Position numbers and translations under genes: made by a program
Shown: piece after piece, positions 13,501 through 26,856 of the stretch
Position numbering within the stretch: the first letter of the stretch is position 1
Layout: every line of letters begins with the position of its first letter
Assembly (NCBI GenBank): GCA_037043235.1
Contig: JAWRVZ010000077.1
Coordinates: 1,826,501-1,890,500 of the forward strand
Reading direction: 5' to 3'
From: Rhodeus uyekii
Lineage: Eukaryota > Chordata > Actinopteri > Cypriniformes > Acheilognathidae
Length of the DNA stretch: 64,000 nt
The notes under the pieces: generated by a model
What the model was told of the DNA's origin: nothing
Seen by the model: only the letters and a program-made list of their open reading frames with translations
The model's database searches: none

Positions 13501-16500
13501 GACCAAAACGCATCTTAACACCAGGTGTAGATGGGGTCTAGGTGATCTCAAACAGCAAACAGGCACCATAAATTTAGCCCAACATTAGGAACGAAAGATT
13601 TCTTGAATTTCTTGAAGGTGAATTTTCACTTCTTGCGAGGAAAAGAACGGCTTAACTTCTCCTTTGGTGTTCTACTGCAAAAAGCCACTTATACTTATAT
13701 ATACACAATATACAATGCGTATTGCGGACATTTTTTTCATCAGCATAGTATACGCTTTGTGCACAACAAGCATTTTTTTCTAACTGCACATACGGTGATC
13801 CCTCGTTTATCACAGTTAATGTGGACCGGAACCCCCCGCGATAGGTGAAAATCTGCGAAGTAGGATCAGCCAATCAGCTCACGGGATAAATCCACTCGTG
13901 CTCTCATTCGTCGATCTCGCGCCGAGAACTAATCACGTGTCTTGTCTGAGCGCCCGTGGGTGTGTACAAAGCCTCTGAGAGAGTTTTTCTCTTTGTCTGG
14001 CATCCTGAGAAACCGTTTCTCTCGCACATCACGATAAAACAACGCTGCTTTCCGCAATATGGCTGCAGATATGGCGATATTTTTGAATTTGTATTTTCCG
14101 ATGAATATTTTTGAAAAATCCACTGAGACCGCAAAACTTGCGAAGTGGCGAGGGATTACTGTACTCGGTTTGCACACGCGCCTTGATGTGCATTAACTAG
14201 TTTGTCCACAAGGTGACAATACTGCTCAAACCTGTTGTTCGCAGTCGTAAAAAAGTGAATGCGACAGAAAAACAACAAAGTTCTCCTCTAGTTTATAAGT
14301 GTATTAAGACATTTTTATTGGATCAAACTTCTAGAGCGAAATAGTCTATCACGATCAAATGGAGTAAACTTTGAAAGATTGTGTGTTCGGTCGTAAGAAT
14401 ACATTAGTGTTCACGTCAGCATTTAAGACGCATGGGTTTGGAAAGACATGAAAGTGAACTGTCCCTTTAAGAGAGAAAGGGAGAGCGATACGAGCTTGTC
14501 GCTTCCCATGGGTCATGGACTTTGGATCACCAGGTTGTGGCTATAGGGCAGCATGTGAAATCAATTTCTCGTTCTCGCTCTGTTTTTCTCTGTCCCATGT
14601 CACTATGGTGTAGTGTGCGAGATTACGGACATATGGCTTTACTTACAGGTTTCTCTCCTCTCGCTTGTGCCCTTGTATCTGTCTTTTCCCTCACTCTGTC
14701 TCACTCTACCTCTTTTTAGAAACCTGTCTGCCTGCCACACAATTTTCCCTACACACCCAGTGAAGACCAAAGCGTTTCAGAGAATAGCTGTATTACCAGT
14801 ATAGGTGTGAGTCCTGTCTTTTTGTTATCTGGTGAAGGCCTTTAAAGAGTGATGGAGAGGATGTTTTTGTGTTAATTTATAGGTCTGCTTCAAATCCTAG
14901 CGCTGCCAACAACTAAATGAAACCGGATTGGAAAGCTCTACATAGGCAGCAACACTTTGGCTGCCAGTTAGTTATAGAATTGAGTTTAAAATCGTACTCT
15001 TTATACATTTAAATGTAAATTTAAAAAGTAAATGCCTTGTCATCACTGACAGTTTTCCATTTTCATAAGAAGGCCAATATTACCTATTTTCCTAAAACCT
15101 TGCTGTTGCTACCTACTGCTTCCAACAGAGCTTCACTTTAGCATGTTGCTAAGCTAACGACACAACATTCTCACCTTGCCTTGACACAACATGCCTTGGC
15201 TTTTAACAATTAATTCCAGTTGCAAAATTAGCAACGCTAATAGCTTTGCTACTGGAATTAATTGATAAAAGCCAAGGCAAGCACTGTGACAAATCCTCAA
15301 AGATAACTTACATGTACCGGTATATAAAATAGATATTTCTTGTGCTCTGATTCAAAGTTATAATAGTATAATAATACATAGCTGTGTAAAATAGTCAGTT
15401 TTATATATATTTGTTTCAATACATTATAGGCTTATCAGCTATTAGCCAAAAGAATTCATTATGTATTCTGCCTGTGTTTTGGAAACCACTTTTGGGAAGG
15501 CAGCTCTCTAGGTATAGACTGTGTGAACATAAAAATACAAGAACATGTGACATATTTTGGTACCTGTGCAGTGAAAAAGGCTGGTGTAAGGGACCCTGAG
15601 GGCAGTGCTGGGCTGTTGAGGGCGATGGAGCCCAAGTCACTTCCTGAAAGCAGTATGGAAGGGGCGGAGATTTCCAGCCCTTTGGGTTTCCGAGCTTTGG
15701 GAGGCAGTCCGTTGCTACCGGTCCTCCTCTCTGGAGGCATGGTCCGATTCTGGGCTCGCTCCCTGTGGCCGGATGATAAATTTAGAGGCTGAGCGATCTG
15801 CTCTGATTCGTCTGTGCGAGCCTCCGGGCTCCGCCCCGGCCGTAGCGTATAGACAGGGCTATGAGTGGGGGAGGGGCTACAGGATGAGCAGGGGGAGGAT
15901 TTTGAAGTGAAGAAAACCTCCGCTGATGAAGGTGGTGGCGAGGAAGCGAGGGGACCGATCTCTGATCGATTAGTGACAAACCGAATCACTGTTTGTCCCT
16001 CCTCCTCTCGTTCGCCACCTCGCTGCTTCTCGACTTTGATTGGGCGCAGCAGCGGAGGCGGGCTTTGGAGGGAACTGACGGTGAAGGACGAGTACAGACC
16101 AGAGTGAAGATACTCATTCCTGCAGGCGGGACTTCTCAGAGATGACAGCGACAACTTCGGAGACTCGTCCCCCTCACCGCAATCAGACTCCACCTCCTGT
16201 AACATGATGCCCCCCGTTACGTGACCCCCGTCCCGACCAAGCTCCACTGCCTGAGGATCCATCTTCAGAATATCAGGGAATGAGACGAACTTATACACAA
16301 ACTTCTGACCAATCACCTTCTTTATGATATTCTGCAAGAGAAAAAGGATGATTACAACACACTCTCACTGTTACATCTGGTGGCCAATTTGTATGATCTC
16401 ACGGTTTTTCTAAAATCATGCAATTCCAACAAAATCACGTAAAATAGTTATGATTGACGATTATCACTGGTCAGACGTTTGAAGGAAACTGTCATTTGTG

Positions 16501-16719
16501 AGGTTGTGTAACCTTGTCATAGTAGTAGCGTAGTGCTCGGCTAAGTTTGTCGTAGTTCATGTTGGTCTTGTTTTTGCGCAGGCCCCAAAGTTTGGCGACT
16601 TCTTCCGATTTGAGCAGCTTGAACTCGCCGTCATTGGACGTCCAGCAAATCAGGTGCTTATGGCTCTGGTCCAGCAGTAGCTGCAGCAGAAACTGCCACA
16701 GCGTGATGGCACTCTCCAT
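10561..16719 (-). CDS. elk3: ETS-domain transcription factor ELK3 (Net/SAP-2), complete coding sequence
   Basis: Minus-strand coding exons in order: 16719-16513, 16331-15564, 12432-12310, 10662-10561; 69+256+41+33 = 399 residues (human 407). All joins are phase 0 with GT-AG sites; the ATG follows an acceptor by two bases (exon starts 16721). Seen: ETS DNA-binding domain, residues 1 to ~87, beginning MESAITLWQFLLQLL and containing LWGLRKNKTNMNYDKLSRALRYYY motifs; SRF-contact B-box around 141-153 (NEYLHSGLYSSF); PLNLS at 251-255, a CtBP-type corepressor motif; basic MAPK docking site at 281-290 (KARKPKGLEI); SP-rich activation region; FQFP at 365-368, the ERK docking DEF motif, split across the last intron. 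Family role: ternary complex factor that represses SRF targets until ERK phosphorylation turns it into an activator. ELK1 and ELK4 are excluded by the ELK3-type wording around the D-box and C-terminus and by synteny. Confidence 0.96.
12949..13541. mobile_element. TIR element of unknown class (family D, copy 1)
   Basis: The left end (gctattaagatgcgttttgg, then tgatctgatcac) and right end (its reverse complement around 13495-13535) form inverted repeats of about 45 bp. The interior matches the copy at 29321-29927 in reverse orientation, including tcgactacctctgg and tgtttacactacgaaagcaa. No protein coding seen. Confidence 0.6.
13793..14161. mobile_element. Pogo-like MITE (family B)
   Basis: The left end cggtgatccctcgtttatca and the right end gcgagggattactg are imperfect inverted repeats, each flanked by TA. 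The CCCTCG block inside the end is typical of Tigger-type termini. The 369 bp interior has no transposase. It lies in an elk3 intron. Confidence 0.6.
15193..15278. repeat. Hairpin-forming inverted repeat (86 bp)
   Basis: Arms 15193-15220 and 15251-15278 pair at 27 of 28 positions (gccttggcttttaacaatta versus its complement), with a 30-base loop that itself partly pairs. It lies in the elk3 intron upstream of the exon ending at 15564. Confidence 0.8.
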
Positions 16720-16721
16720 AT

Positions 16722-19700
16722 CTGTTATACGAGAGAAGTCAAATTAATAATCATAATAAGGCTGATATTCTTTTCCAGAACCTAGTTTGATGTCTTGATA
16801 CCATAGAATTTGGCTTGCTAGATTTAGTAACACAGCTGTTGTTTCTTGTACTGGTTTAAAGCAATGTGTTTCATTGTAAATGAGGTGAGAGTGTGGCGTA
16901 ATTTCATTAAGTGTCTATTTCATTTAAATTAGCCAAGGTTAGGTTACACTCTGCCTGTGTTACTTGTTTATTGGGCAAGAAAAGGTGGCTTGAGGACATT
17001 TTTAATGGCCCTAACAAGGTCTGAGGATCTGAAGATCCTGTGGTACTGAGAAGCCAAATTTAGTGCGTCTGGATGTAAGTGGACCAGCGCCTTGATCTGA
17101 TAATCAGACATCCTTCCAGGTTTGCTTTGTAAAAACTTTCCTTTAACCATCCATGCAGGTTTCTCACAGGAAGTGGTGAAGTGGTTGAGGCCGGAGCATC
17201 AGTCGTATATAAACACAGCCACATTAAAGAACGCCGCCGCGTTCGTGCTCCTGAATCCATCCTCTCCCTTTAATTTCCCCTTTTCCCTCTGCACTCTTCA
17301 TCTCCGCATGAACAAAAAAACGTCATTCCTGGGTGCCCTCCCACAAACTCTGCAAGTATTTCCTGTTCTGTTGTACATTAACGCACAAGCTCATAAACAA
17401 CAAAGACTGAAAGACTGATACAGGAACGGCTCGCAAATAAGCAACATGTTCCAGCATCGACCATCCCTTTTTGGGATAGAGATGTCCTTTCAAAGGTGGG
17501 CAAATACACCCACTTGTATTTAAACAAAGATTACTAACAAGGCAAACATGGAGTTTGTCCACAAGACCCTGTTTATGAGCATGGATTAAAGGAACCAGGT
17601 AGAGATAGGGGGGACACAACATAGTTCAAACATCCCAAACCCAGAGTGAAAACCTACAAGCATAAGGGAATTTCTAAAGGTATAGGTCACCCAAAAATCC
17701 AGTTCTAACATTAATGCTACCATTTGGGTTAAGTCTTTTTTTGTTCTTTTTTTGAAAGAAATGAATACTTTTATTCAGCAAGGATGCATTGAATTAACAA
17801 AAGTTACAGTAAATACTATACAAATTTCAATTGTTCTTTTGAACTTTTTATTCATCAAAGAATCCTGCAAAAAATGCATCACACAAAGATTTTAAGCCAA
17901 ACTGTATGTTTTCAAAATAAAAAATGTTTCTTGAGCATATTAGATTTGATTTTACCATTACAAGTAAAAATTGTCTACAATCTACTACAATAGAAAACAG
18001 CATTTCATTATACTGCAGATACAACTACTTTTGATTAAATAAATGCACATGTAGAGAGCATATCTGAACAGTAGTAAGTTCTGTTTTATCAAAACACTGG
18101 CCGATCTAGAATAATATGGGGGGGGGGGGGGGGGGTATAAAAGGGAAATGACTTAATTAAATTAAGGGAATAATTATTTAATTTAATATATTAAAGGGAA
18201 TATATACTTCCCTTTATATTATCTGCTGTTTAATCCCTGAACAATTACCGCAAACCATCATTATCAGACCTTAATACTGACAAAAGTAGTTGTACAAAGA
18301 TGCACATACTCAATCTTTACACATTGGAGAGCCACCCATGTTAAAGATAAGGATGATTACATCGTCCACTTTTTGTGAATGGATTTCAGAGCAGAAAAAT
18401 GCCTAAAAAGTGCTCTTTATACTTTGGCGCTGTGGTTGGACAGAGACAGGAAGCTGCGATCTCACAAAACAGGATGTGCATAAAGATATCTGCTCGCATT
18501 CCTTCAAGAAACCTTAGATATATATATGCAGAGTTGTGATAACTATGTTATATATGCATAGTTTATAACTAAGTTATAGTTTGTACAGTATGATTGGAGT
18601 GATATTAAATTGCCCTCCACTAGACTCAGATCACTGATATTTCTAAAAGAAAAAGGAAAACCAGCTCACTCGAATTAACAAAGTCACAGTCAATATGGAA
18701 GTGGATCCACTGGGCGTAAGATAAAGATTTTCTAGTCAACAGGAGTGAGTATGGTCTGGGATTGACTCCAAAAGGAAGGCAGAGTGGTTCAATGTTAAAA
18801 GCCCAACAGTACAGGAAGTTTAAATCTTGGTCGGGCCGCTTCCTGTGACCGTTGCCGTCATACTCTTAGTGTACTCTCATAACCTTTTACCCTTCATCCC
18901 TGGTTACATTTTGGAAATACAAAGAAGTATATATCCATTACGAAACCTGTATACCTTTACCAGGGGCTGAAACCTACCTTTGAGAAATAAATAAAGTTCT
19001 GTACATACATAAAATACACACTGTCCAGACAAAAAGTTACTGTTTGGATTTAAATAGTCAATGATTGAAGTGATTATTATGTTTCTAGCATGTTGTACGT
19101 TTGGCAATGATTCTTCTAACCCTAATTGATGGAGTGTGTAGCTTTTCATTTCTTAAACAACCATGTATGAAGACACATCAAGGCCATATTCCAGGATGAC
19201 AATGTCAAGACTGGTTCAAAATGGTCGGGAGGGAGCATGAAGAATCATTTCACACATGAATTGGCAGAATTGAGTCCAGACCTTAAATTCATTGAGACTC
19301 TTTGTTACGTGCTGGAGGAATATTTATAGAGTGCTGGACTCTTGCACTGTCAATACAAGATCTTGAAGAGAAATGTGGGCTTTTGTTTCAAAGAGGAAAG
19401 AAAGTTAACTGGCTTTAGAACAACACAAGGTTGAGTAAATGAGTACAGACTTTTCCTTTTTAAGGGAATGATCAATTGAAGACACTCTGCTTAAACATAT
19501 TCTATTGCAGAATAGAGTTTATGCCTATTTTTTCTTATTATTTTCAGTGCAGGAGAGGACCAGAATGCAGGAAGACCTGGGTGGAGGGACAGAAAGGACC
19601 TAAGGTTGAGGTCTGACAGCCATCGGAAACCAGTTTGGCTACAATTCAAAACTGTCATATGTGTGTGTGTGAGTGTACACAAACGTTTATACACACTGCT

Positions 19701-22700
19701 CGGTTTTAACTAGCGTTGCATCATACCCTTTGGTAACTGTAAGTCAGTCAAACAGGGCGGGTTGGCGTTTACTGCGGCCTTCCTGCTGTCTGAGCCAGCG
19801 CTCTCCCGAGACAGAGCGATGGATGGATGGAGGGAACGGGAGATGGAGCGCTAGATGGAGAAATTCTGCTGGCTGACTCAGTAGTGTGGATAGCTCTGAC
19901 ACGGAGCATGTTTTATTGGCCAAGAGGAACTCCCTGGTTGCAGACTGCCTTATTTTGGGAAAGTCTTTGTCATCATTTTGACAAAGAAGCACAAGCTTAA
20001 ACTTTCACCCAGGTTTTCACTCATCAAACCGACTGCTCTGGAAATCATCGAGGGATTGATCGATTAATGAGCAAACTGGACAGGCTAAAATCAAACACTT
20101 GTGTTCACACTTGTAGTTCTCGTGATTCTTTCAGTCTGGAGCCAAAAAGACAGCATTACATTTAGTCCTGGTTTGCTTAGCGTTTCCACAGTCATTTTTA
20201 ACAATGAATCTAAGAACATAAAGTACATTTTGATTCATGTTCCTTTAATTTTTTGTCTTTTTTAGACGCTTTTGAATATCAGCTAGAGTGAGTGTCAAGA
20301 CACACGAACGGAATAGTTTGGCCAAACCTGTGGTGACAAAGGAGGAAGTGCTCAGAAAACGCTGCCAATTCGGTATATAGATATTTATCAGGAAGTACTG
20401 TGCACTCACACACACACACATTCATTCATTACTCTTCAACATATGTGACACAGATCTCATTACACATGCTTGTACAGCAATTTACAGTTAGATCCACACT
20501 TGGGCACAACATAAAAGCTCCCCGTACGGCAGTTTTTTTCCAAACCCCCAAAGAAGCAAAATGAAACCATTTCCTGCTCCAGCATCCTCTGAGCAGAGCA
20601 TCTGCGTTAAACGACCGTAAAACTGTCTATATCAGGACTTCCTCCAATTCTCCTTTGAAGGGCGTCTTCCTGGGAATGCCGATCCTGAACTGAAAGGTAG
20701 GAATTCCTGCTGCGGGGAGCAAACACAGGAACGAGGGGACCACACGGACACAAGGCACAAATGGGAGGTTTCCTCTTCTCTTTTCGTGTTGGCACAATGC
20801 TCACGCTCATCGATAGACTGATATGTTGCATGTGAGACCCTGAAGAAAGGACTCTGGGATTTCTAGATTTACTGTCCTATTCAAAGCGAATAAACACAAG
20901 AAGCTGATTTCAAAAGATCTTGCCGTTTGGAGAAGTGCCTGCATGGAACGTGGCTGTAAAAGTCATTGTTAGATTATTGCAAGAGGGGAAAAAATGTCTC
21001 GCTTTTAAGCAGCGCACTGTACAAATTTGACGTGCATGTGCAAATCTGGAGTTTATGTCTCTTTATTGTTTTTCAATATGGGCAATGAAATAAACCATGC
21101 AGAAGCAGTTTTAAGACAGTTTGATGCAAGATTGCATTTAGGCACGCAGAGAAGATGAGAGACTGCATGACAAATAATTAATAGAGAGTAAACTCAAACA
21201 TAGTGTGTCTGCACTGCCTTGGCTCGGTTCTTATGCTGCTGTCTGGCATGCATCAGCTACATGGTCATCGGGTTTAAGGCTGCTTTAACACATTTCATTA
21301 AATAAATGAGAGCATAGTTTTTTGTTACTTGGTGAGGCATTAGTAGGTCCAAATGGATTCTTTCACAAACCTTTACAACTAATCATATTTATGCAATATC
21401 TTTGACAATAAAGGGGCGTTTACACGTCATGGTTTTCAACTAAAAATGAACAACAAAAACTGTTCATGCATTTTGAACACAAGGACGGCGTTTTGGGGTT
21501 TTGTGAAAGTGGTGACATTGTGGAAGTTCAGTCTATAGGCGCGTAGGTTTTTTTTTTTTTTTTACAAAATTGATATCGCCAACTGCTTATCATTTAATCT
21601 GCGACCATTGCAAATCGCATTGTTTTTACTTCCTGTTCGGTCTAAGCTTTTCCAGGTCAGTGCGTATACCTAAGCGTGTAGTGGAAATGCAGATATTGAA
21701 TATGGGTCACTTTTAAAGGATGTAAGACCTGCAGTATAAATGGGGCTTTATTTCTGTTTGACCTTTTTTCCCATCAAATGGTGCAGAAAATGTAAAAAAT
21801 TTCACAGATACCATCTGGGCCTAAACATTAGTAAGAAAATACTGTTTTACTACTATAAATGCTTTAGATTTAAGCATTTAGACAGACAGGATCTCTCGTT
21901 TTGACTTCAGGACATCAGGAAATACTTTGGGGGAAAAATGGTTTTAAGTACAGCAAAACAATTTTTTTTTATTATTATCTACAATTAATAATCTTTTTTT
22001 TCTGCTCAAATATGTTCAATTTTTTATTTATTTATATTCTCTCTTGTATTCTTTTCAAAGTAGAAAAGATAAGTCAAATATACACTTTAAAATGCAAAAT
22101 TTCCATAAATGCCGTGGGGAATTATTCATTAATTAACAAAGCGTCGTCGTTGTAAATTCATTGTTAATTTAAATGTTACATAGATTTATTTTAAATGCAA
22201 CTCCATTAGAATTTCAAGTTCATTCAATATTTTAAAGTCACCATGAAATCAAAATTGTTCATGGAATATTTTAGTATTTATAAACTATTTATTCATGGAA
22301 ATAATTATTTTCTGAAAATGAATGTGCCCTCATTATCTTTCATTAAAATCATTTCCCCTCCCTCTTGAATGATTTACTGGTGTGAGGACGGGAAAACCTG
22401 TCACTTCCATGAGATCAGCCAACAGCAAACCACGACCATCCAATCAATTCCCAATGGACAACAAGTCTTTTCCTACATAATTTTTCTTGTTTGAGAAGCC
22501 ATTTCACTCAAACATGCATCACAATAGGGAAAAAAGACAATCCCAAGTCCAGCTGACTTCAGATTTACACACTCACTTTAATGTTTTCTGCATCAATCAA
22601 TCCTATTTTCTCAACACAACAGATCTTTTACTTTCCTGCACTTAAGTTCAAAGACTCAATGGAAAAAACACCATCAAATCTATCAAGCCTATCTAACCAT

Positions 22701-24441
22701 ACAGGAAGTAGACAAGAGGAACCTGACTGTAGACTTTACACATAGTGAGTCCGAAGCAGAAGGCAGCAGCCTAGTCCTTCAGTGGCGTGATAAAGCTGTA
22801 TTTAAACTTTCACACATTGCCGGTGTCTGGGAGGAGAAAGAGGAGGTGAGAAGGTGCGCTCCAGACTCTCTCCAGCCCAAAATGACACACTCACAGCCTT
22901 CAAAACCCATGCAACAGAAAGTTTGGACCCAAGCACAGTGTTTTGAATGGCCCCTAGACAGCTTTTAAACACCAAACTTGCCGTCGCGCTCACAAACCCC
23001 TCCACTGTAGCGCCAGCGGAAACTCGTAATGAGATTAGTTGGTGTGCGCAGACATTACTTCGCCATGACTAAATGTGCGCTCTTCCTGCGCACACAGACT
23101 GCAGTGGAAAATTCAGGGAGCTCCTGCTGAAGAGAGGGAGAAAAGAGAGACGTGAAGGACTTCTCTCCACGACCACATTTCTCCAGAGAGAGCTGCAGCT
23201 CTTGAAATTACGCAGACAGATCTGAGAATGTCTGGCTGTGTGTCTGCGTCCGAATAGCGGCTCCAGAGAGAGTGTGATCATTGCATTTGACAGCAAAATG
23301 TCCATGATTGTTTGCTGCATTGTACTTCTTGTCATACATTAAGCCAATGAATCTAATTTGCTGTTCGATCGAAGAGGTGGTTCCTCTTTTAAACTGTTTC
23401 AGGGAAAATGCAGAAATAGTAAGGCTAAAAACAGACTGACGTAGACTATACTGATATAGTCCTAATTACCATAGACTGTTTTCTCACAGAACTTGCTTTT
23501 AAATGTAAGTTGGAGGCACCAAAACCTGCATAACTGTAAATCTATCCAACACAATCTAACCACACAGGAAGTCGATAGGAGGAACTTTACACACATTGTG
23601 ACAGTGTCCAAAACTCCAAAACAGAAGGAAACGGCCTCGAAAGTGGCACTAGTTTTAAAGAGATGACACAAACTCACTATTAAGGCAAAACAACTCAAAA
23701 CAAGAGTTCGAGGATCTGTATTTGGACACGTTCATGAATTAATAACCTGCGGTGAACTTTAGATCCCTAGCATCTAATGCAGTGAAGTCCATTCAAGTCC
23801 AAAGACCTTGTGCGGACACAAACATCGATCACCCTCAGCATTATCCAGATGCAGGGTAACATCAGCTCTATAGGGCTGAACTGAAGTTTCTTTGTTTGTC
23901 CCAATGACTCATTTTCAAGATGCTGTCTGCTGCCAGTTTCAATCCGGAAGCGCATGGCAATTAGTCTGCTTCTGTTTCCAGACAAACCAGAAACTCCACC
24001 AGTGAGTTTAAAGCGCCAGGAGCCAAATTTCAGCCTTTTCGAGCAGCCCTGCTTTCAGATGTACAACCAACAAAACGTTTCAAATACAGATCGTGAGCTC
24101 AACAGGTAATCGAGCTTCCTTCAGCCGTGCGTAAAATGCGCGTAAATAACGGGCACGATGGACACTTGAAGTTAGTCTGTTACTGATAGAAGAGATCCGT
24201 TGTTTTTTCTACATAAATGTCTTTCACTTGCACACATTTAAGTCTCAAACACCCCTCCTGAACATCTCAACAACTCGTACGTTTGGATAGGTTCTTTCTT
24301 TTTTTGGGGGGGGGGGGGGGGGGGGGATATCAAGTTTCAGTACTTTGGAAGCGTTCTTCTTTTGATTGCTATTGTTAAGTAATTATACATTTGTAAACAT
24401 GTATAAAACATTCAAATAGTTTGGATGGATTATTCACATAC
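16722..24441 (-). other. elk3: elk3 intron 1, about 7.7 kb
   Basis: No protein-coding exon is supported here. Contents seen: a copy of a widespread cyprinid-type repeat at about 17745-18090, a G homopolymer at 18119-18135, two diverged related segments at about 22690-22800 and 23540-23660, and a G homopolymer at 24306-24326 just inside the presumed donor. Short open frames (for example minus 17150-16968) match nothing I recognise. Confidence 0.5.
17745..18090 (+). repeat. Cyprinid-type interspersed repeat, copy
   Basis: Contains ttattcagcaaggatgcatt, cttttgaactttttattcat and tttcttgagcatattaga, matching in order the family at 43490, 32239 and 62700. Non-coding. Confidence 0.5.
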
Positions 24442-24598
24442 CTGTGCGTTATGGTCGGGTTTTTTGGGGTCCTTTTTCACTTTTTTAAAAAGAATTCCGT
24501 ATAATGCGCTGTTTTTCCATGCTGTCGGCTGTCTCGGCAGCGCTCAGTCGGACTGTAATGGGATCCCGACTGTTTTCTCTCGCTCTCTCTCTCTGCCC

Positions 24599-24635
<37 letters not shown>

Positions 24636-24850
24636 CGAGCAGGAAGTTGGTGCAGGCAGACAGCGAGCCGGCTCACTTCCTCTGGCCGTGCGCTATTCCC
24701 CAGGCGCTCGGTCCGTCTGTGTAAACACGCTTTTCCTCCTCCATCCACCATCCAGCGTTCAAGAACACGAGCGCACACGCGGACGCGGATGCGCGCACAC
24801 GCAGAATATACTGTAACCTGAATCTGCTGAGAGCTGAGCACACTGACGTC
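24442..24850 (-). promoter_or_regulatory. elk3: Probable elk3 non-coding first exon and promoter
   Basis: The elk3 ATG exon begins two bases after an acceptor, so an upstream 5' UTR exon must exist. A strong minus-strand donor, CAG|GTATGTG, lies at 24442/24441 immediately next to a GC- and CpG-rich block (about 24520-24860) that also holds a CT microsatellite. This is the only CpG-rich candidate between elk3 and lta4h on that side. The exon 5' end is not visible. Inference from splice-site quality and base composition only. Confidence 0.5.
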
Positions 24851-25427
24851 ACCCTCTTCCTGCCCGGGACCCGTCGGGAGGAGCCCGTGTTCCTTCCTCC
24901 ACACACATTGTGTGTGTGTGTGTGTGTGTGTGTTTGTGACTGACTGACTGACTGACTGACTGAGAGAGAGAGAGATTCTGACGTGTGGGGATCAAATTGC
25001 TAATAAATCTCCTCATAACTAAATCTGGAATATGGGGGAAAACAACTCTTAAAGAGAATATATAGGTCATTCTATGAAATGGGTGGCTTTTTCCTTTTAA
25101 AAATGGTGATTTCCAAAGTACTTTTTTGTTGTTGTTGTTGCAATATTTACATGATTATGTCTGCAGAACAGTAAATGGGTTACAAGTTGTACTTGCAATT
25201 TAAGGTTATCACCCCACAAATATCCTCTTTTTTGCATATGTTTTGTTTGCATGAACATAAGCACATTTGTTTGTACGGCATGGGGACATTGGAGATGCGG
25301 ATAGACCACTAAATAAATAAATAAACGAATAGATATCTGCTGTCAAGTATGCATTATTGGTTTGACAAAAGACATGATGTAAGCGTGATGTACAACTGTT
25401 AACATATAAAATGTATAGTGCACAAAG

Positions 25428-25458
<31 letters not shown>

Positions 25459-25559
25459 TTAAATGAGGGGGGCATGGAACATCTTTCGATTTCCTGAAGG
25501 GATATCCACTGAGAGGAAGCCAAAACACACACACGCACACGGCACACGCACGCACGCAC

Positions 25560-25740
<181 letters not shown>

Positions 25741-26406
25741 CCAGCCAGTCTCTCTCTCTCTCTTTTTTACTGATGTTGTATCCTTAATTTATCTGTCCAC
25801 TTGAGATATTCACACACTGAGATTTTAAAGGGCATATGATAACAATTATGATCTTAGCAAGAACCCTGCCTGTTTAAAAAGCGTGTGTTCATCATCTGTC
25901 ATCTAGTGGAGGATGAAGACATTACAACAAGCGCCTTCACACGTCATTGCAAAAACAAATACTTTATTTCAGTTAAAAAAATTCACAAAAACAAATTTCT
26001 CAAGATTTTGTTTAGATTTTATGGATTTCTAGCGGAGATTTCTCTTATTGTAAATTCTATATAACAATAAGAATAACAAGTTTCTTAAGAATTATGCTTG
26101 TTTTTACTGATTGAGGTGGTATTGTTGTTTTTCTCTCCCTTTTCCTTTTATGTTATTCTATTTCAATGCAGTGTTGTTTCTTTAATTGTAATAAAAATAT
26201 TTAACAGTTAAAATTCAAATATCAGTTTGAAATAATAATAAGAAGAAGAAGAAGAAAAAAAGAAGAATATTGAAAATGCATTATAATCTAGAAAATCTAA
26301 TCTTCTCAAAAATAAGAACCTGTTTTAAGATTTTTAAAAATATACGATTTTCTTTAAAACAATTTTTTTTTATTTCCCTAACAAAATAAAAAAAACTGTT
26401 TATTTA

Positions 26407-26572
26407 CACATTAAAATGGCTGAAACTTTAATGGAACTTAAATGGAATGTATATAAATTTGCAGATCTACCTGTTTATATCCTTTGTATTGTATTTTTCA
26501 GTTATTCTGTAATTAAAAAAGATAACATAAAGAAAAGTCCTTAGTGGTGCTGTTTACACCTTATATTAAGAA
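26407..26572 (+). repeat. 165 bp segment duplicated in lta4h intron 3
   Basis: Nearly identical to 29186-29346 (shared runs include aatggctgaaactttaatgg and tgcagatctacctgtttata). It lies upstream of the lta4h promoter. Confidence 0.75.
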
Positions 26573-26704
26573 GCAAATATGTATATATACATATAGGTAT
26601 ACGTTTCTTTACAAAACGGTTGTAATAATTTTGTCTTTTCCAGATTTACCATTCTTTCAAGGAATGTATTAAATGCCCCACCACACGCATGCACAAACAC
26701 CCTC

Positions 26705-26856
26705 AGCCGCTAGAGGGCAGTAATGACTCGTTATCGCAGAGATGGATGTAAAACTACATCTCCCACAATGCATTTCGACCAGCCGGTATCACGTGACAGC
26801 GAGTGGGTTAAAAATCCCTTCGCAGCGCGAGGCGACCCGACTCTTCTGTGTCAACC
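26705..26856 (+). promoter_or_regulatory. lta4h: lta4h proximal promoter with CTCF-, ZNF143- and E-box-like motifs
   Basis: Three consensus-like motifs lie within 100 bp upstream of the lta4h ATG. At about 26707-26720 is ccgctagagggcag, a close CTCF core match. At 26752-26773 is a ZNF143/STAF-type element (actaca-tctccca-caatgca). At 26789-26796 is TCACGTGA, an E-box of the USF/MiT-TFE type. The following 60 bp are CpG-rich and no TATA box is obvious, consistent with a housekeeping-type promoter. Motif identities come from remembered consensuses; occupancy is inference. Confidence 0.6.

Noticed and set aside
15459..15563. Extension of the elk3 large exon to the end of its open frame
   Set aside because: Family alignment and a good donor (CAG|GTACC) end the exon at 15564; the following residues are intronic.
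22230..22560. Segment resembling a common fish repeat (aaagtcaccatgaaatcaaa)
   Set aside because: Only one copy in the window and no boundaries seen, so it was not annotated as an element.
26848..26856. In-frame GTG upstream of the lta4h ATG as start
   Set aside because: The ATG at 26857 gives the family length of 611 and vertebrate GTG starts are rare.
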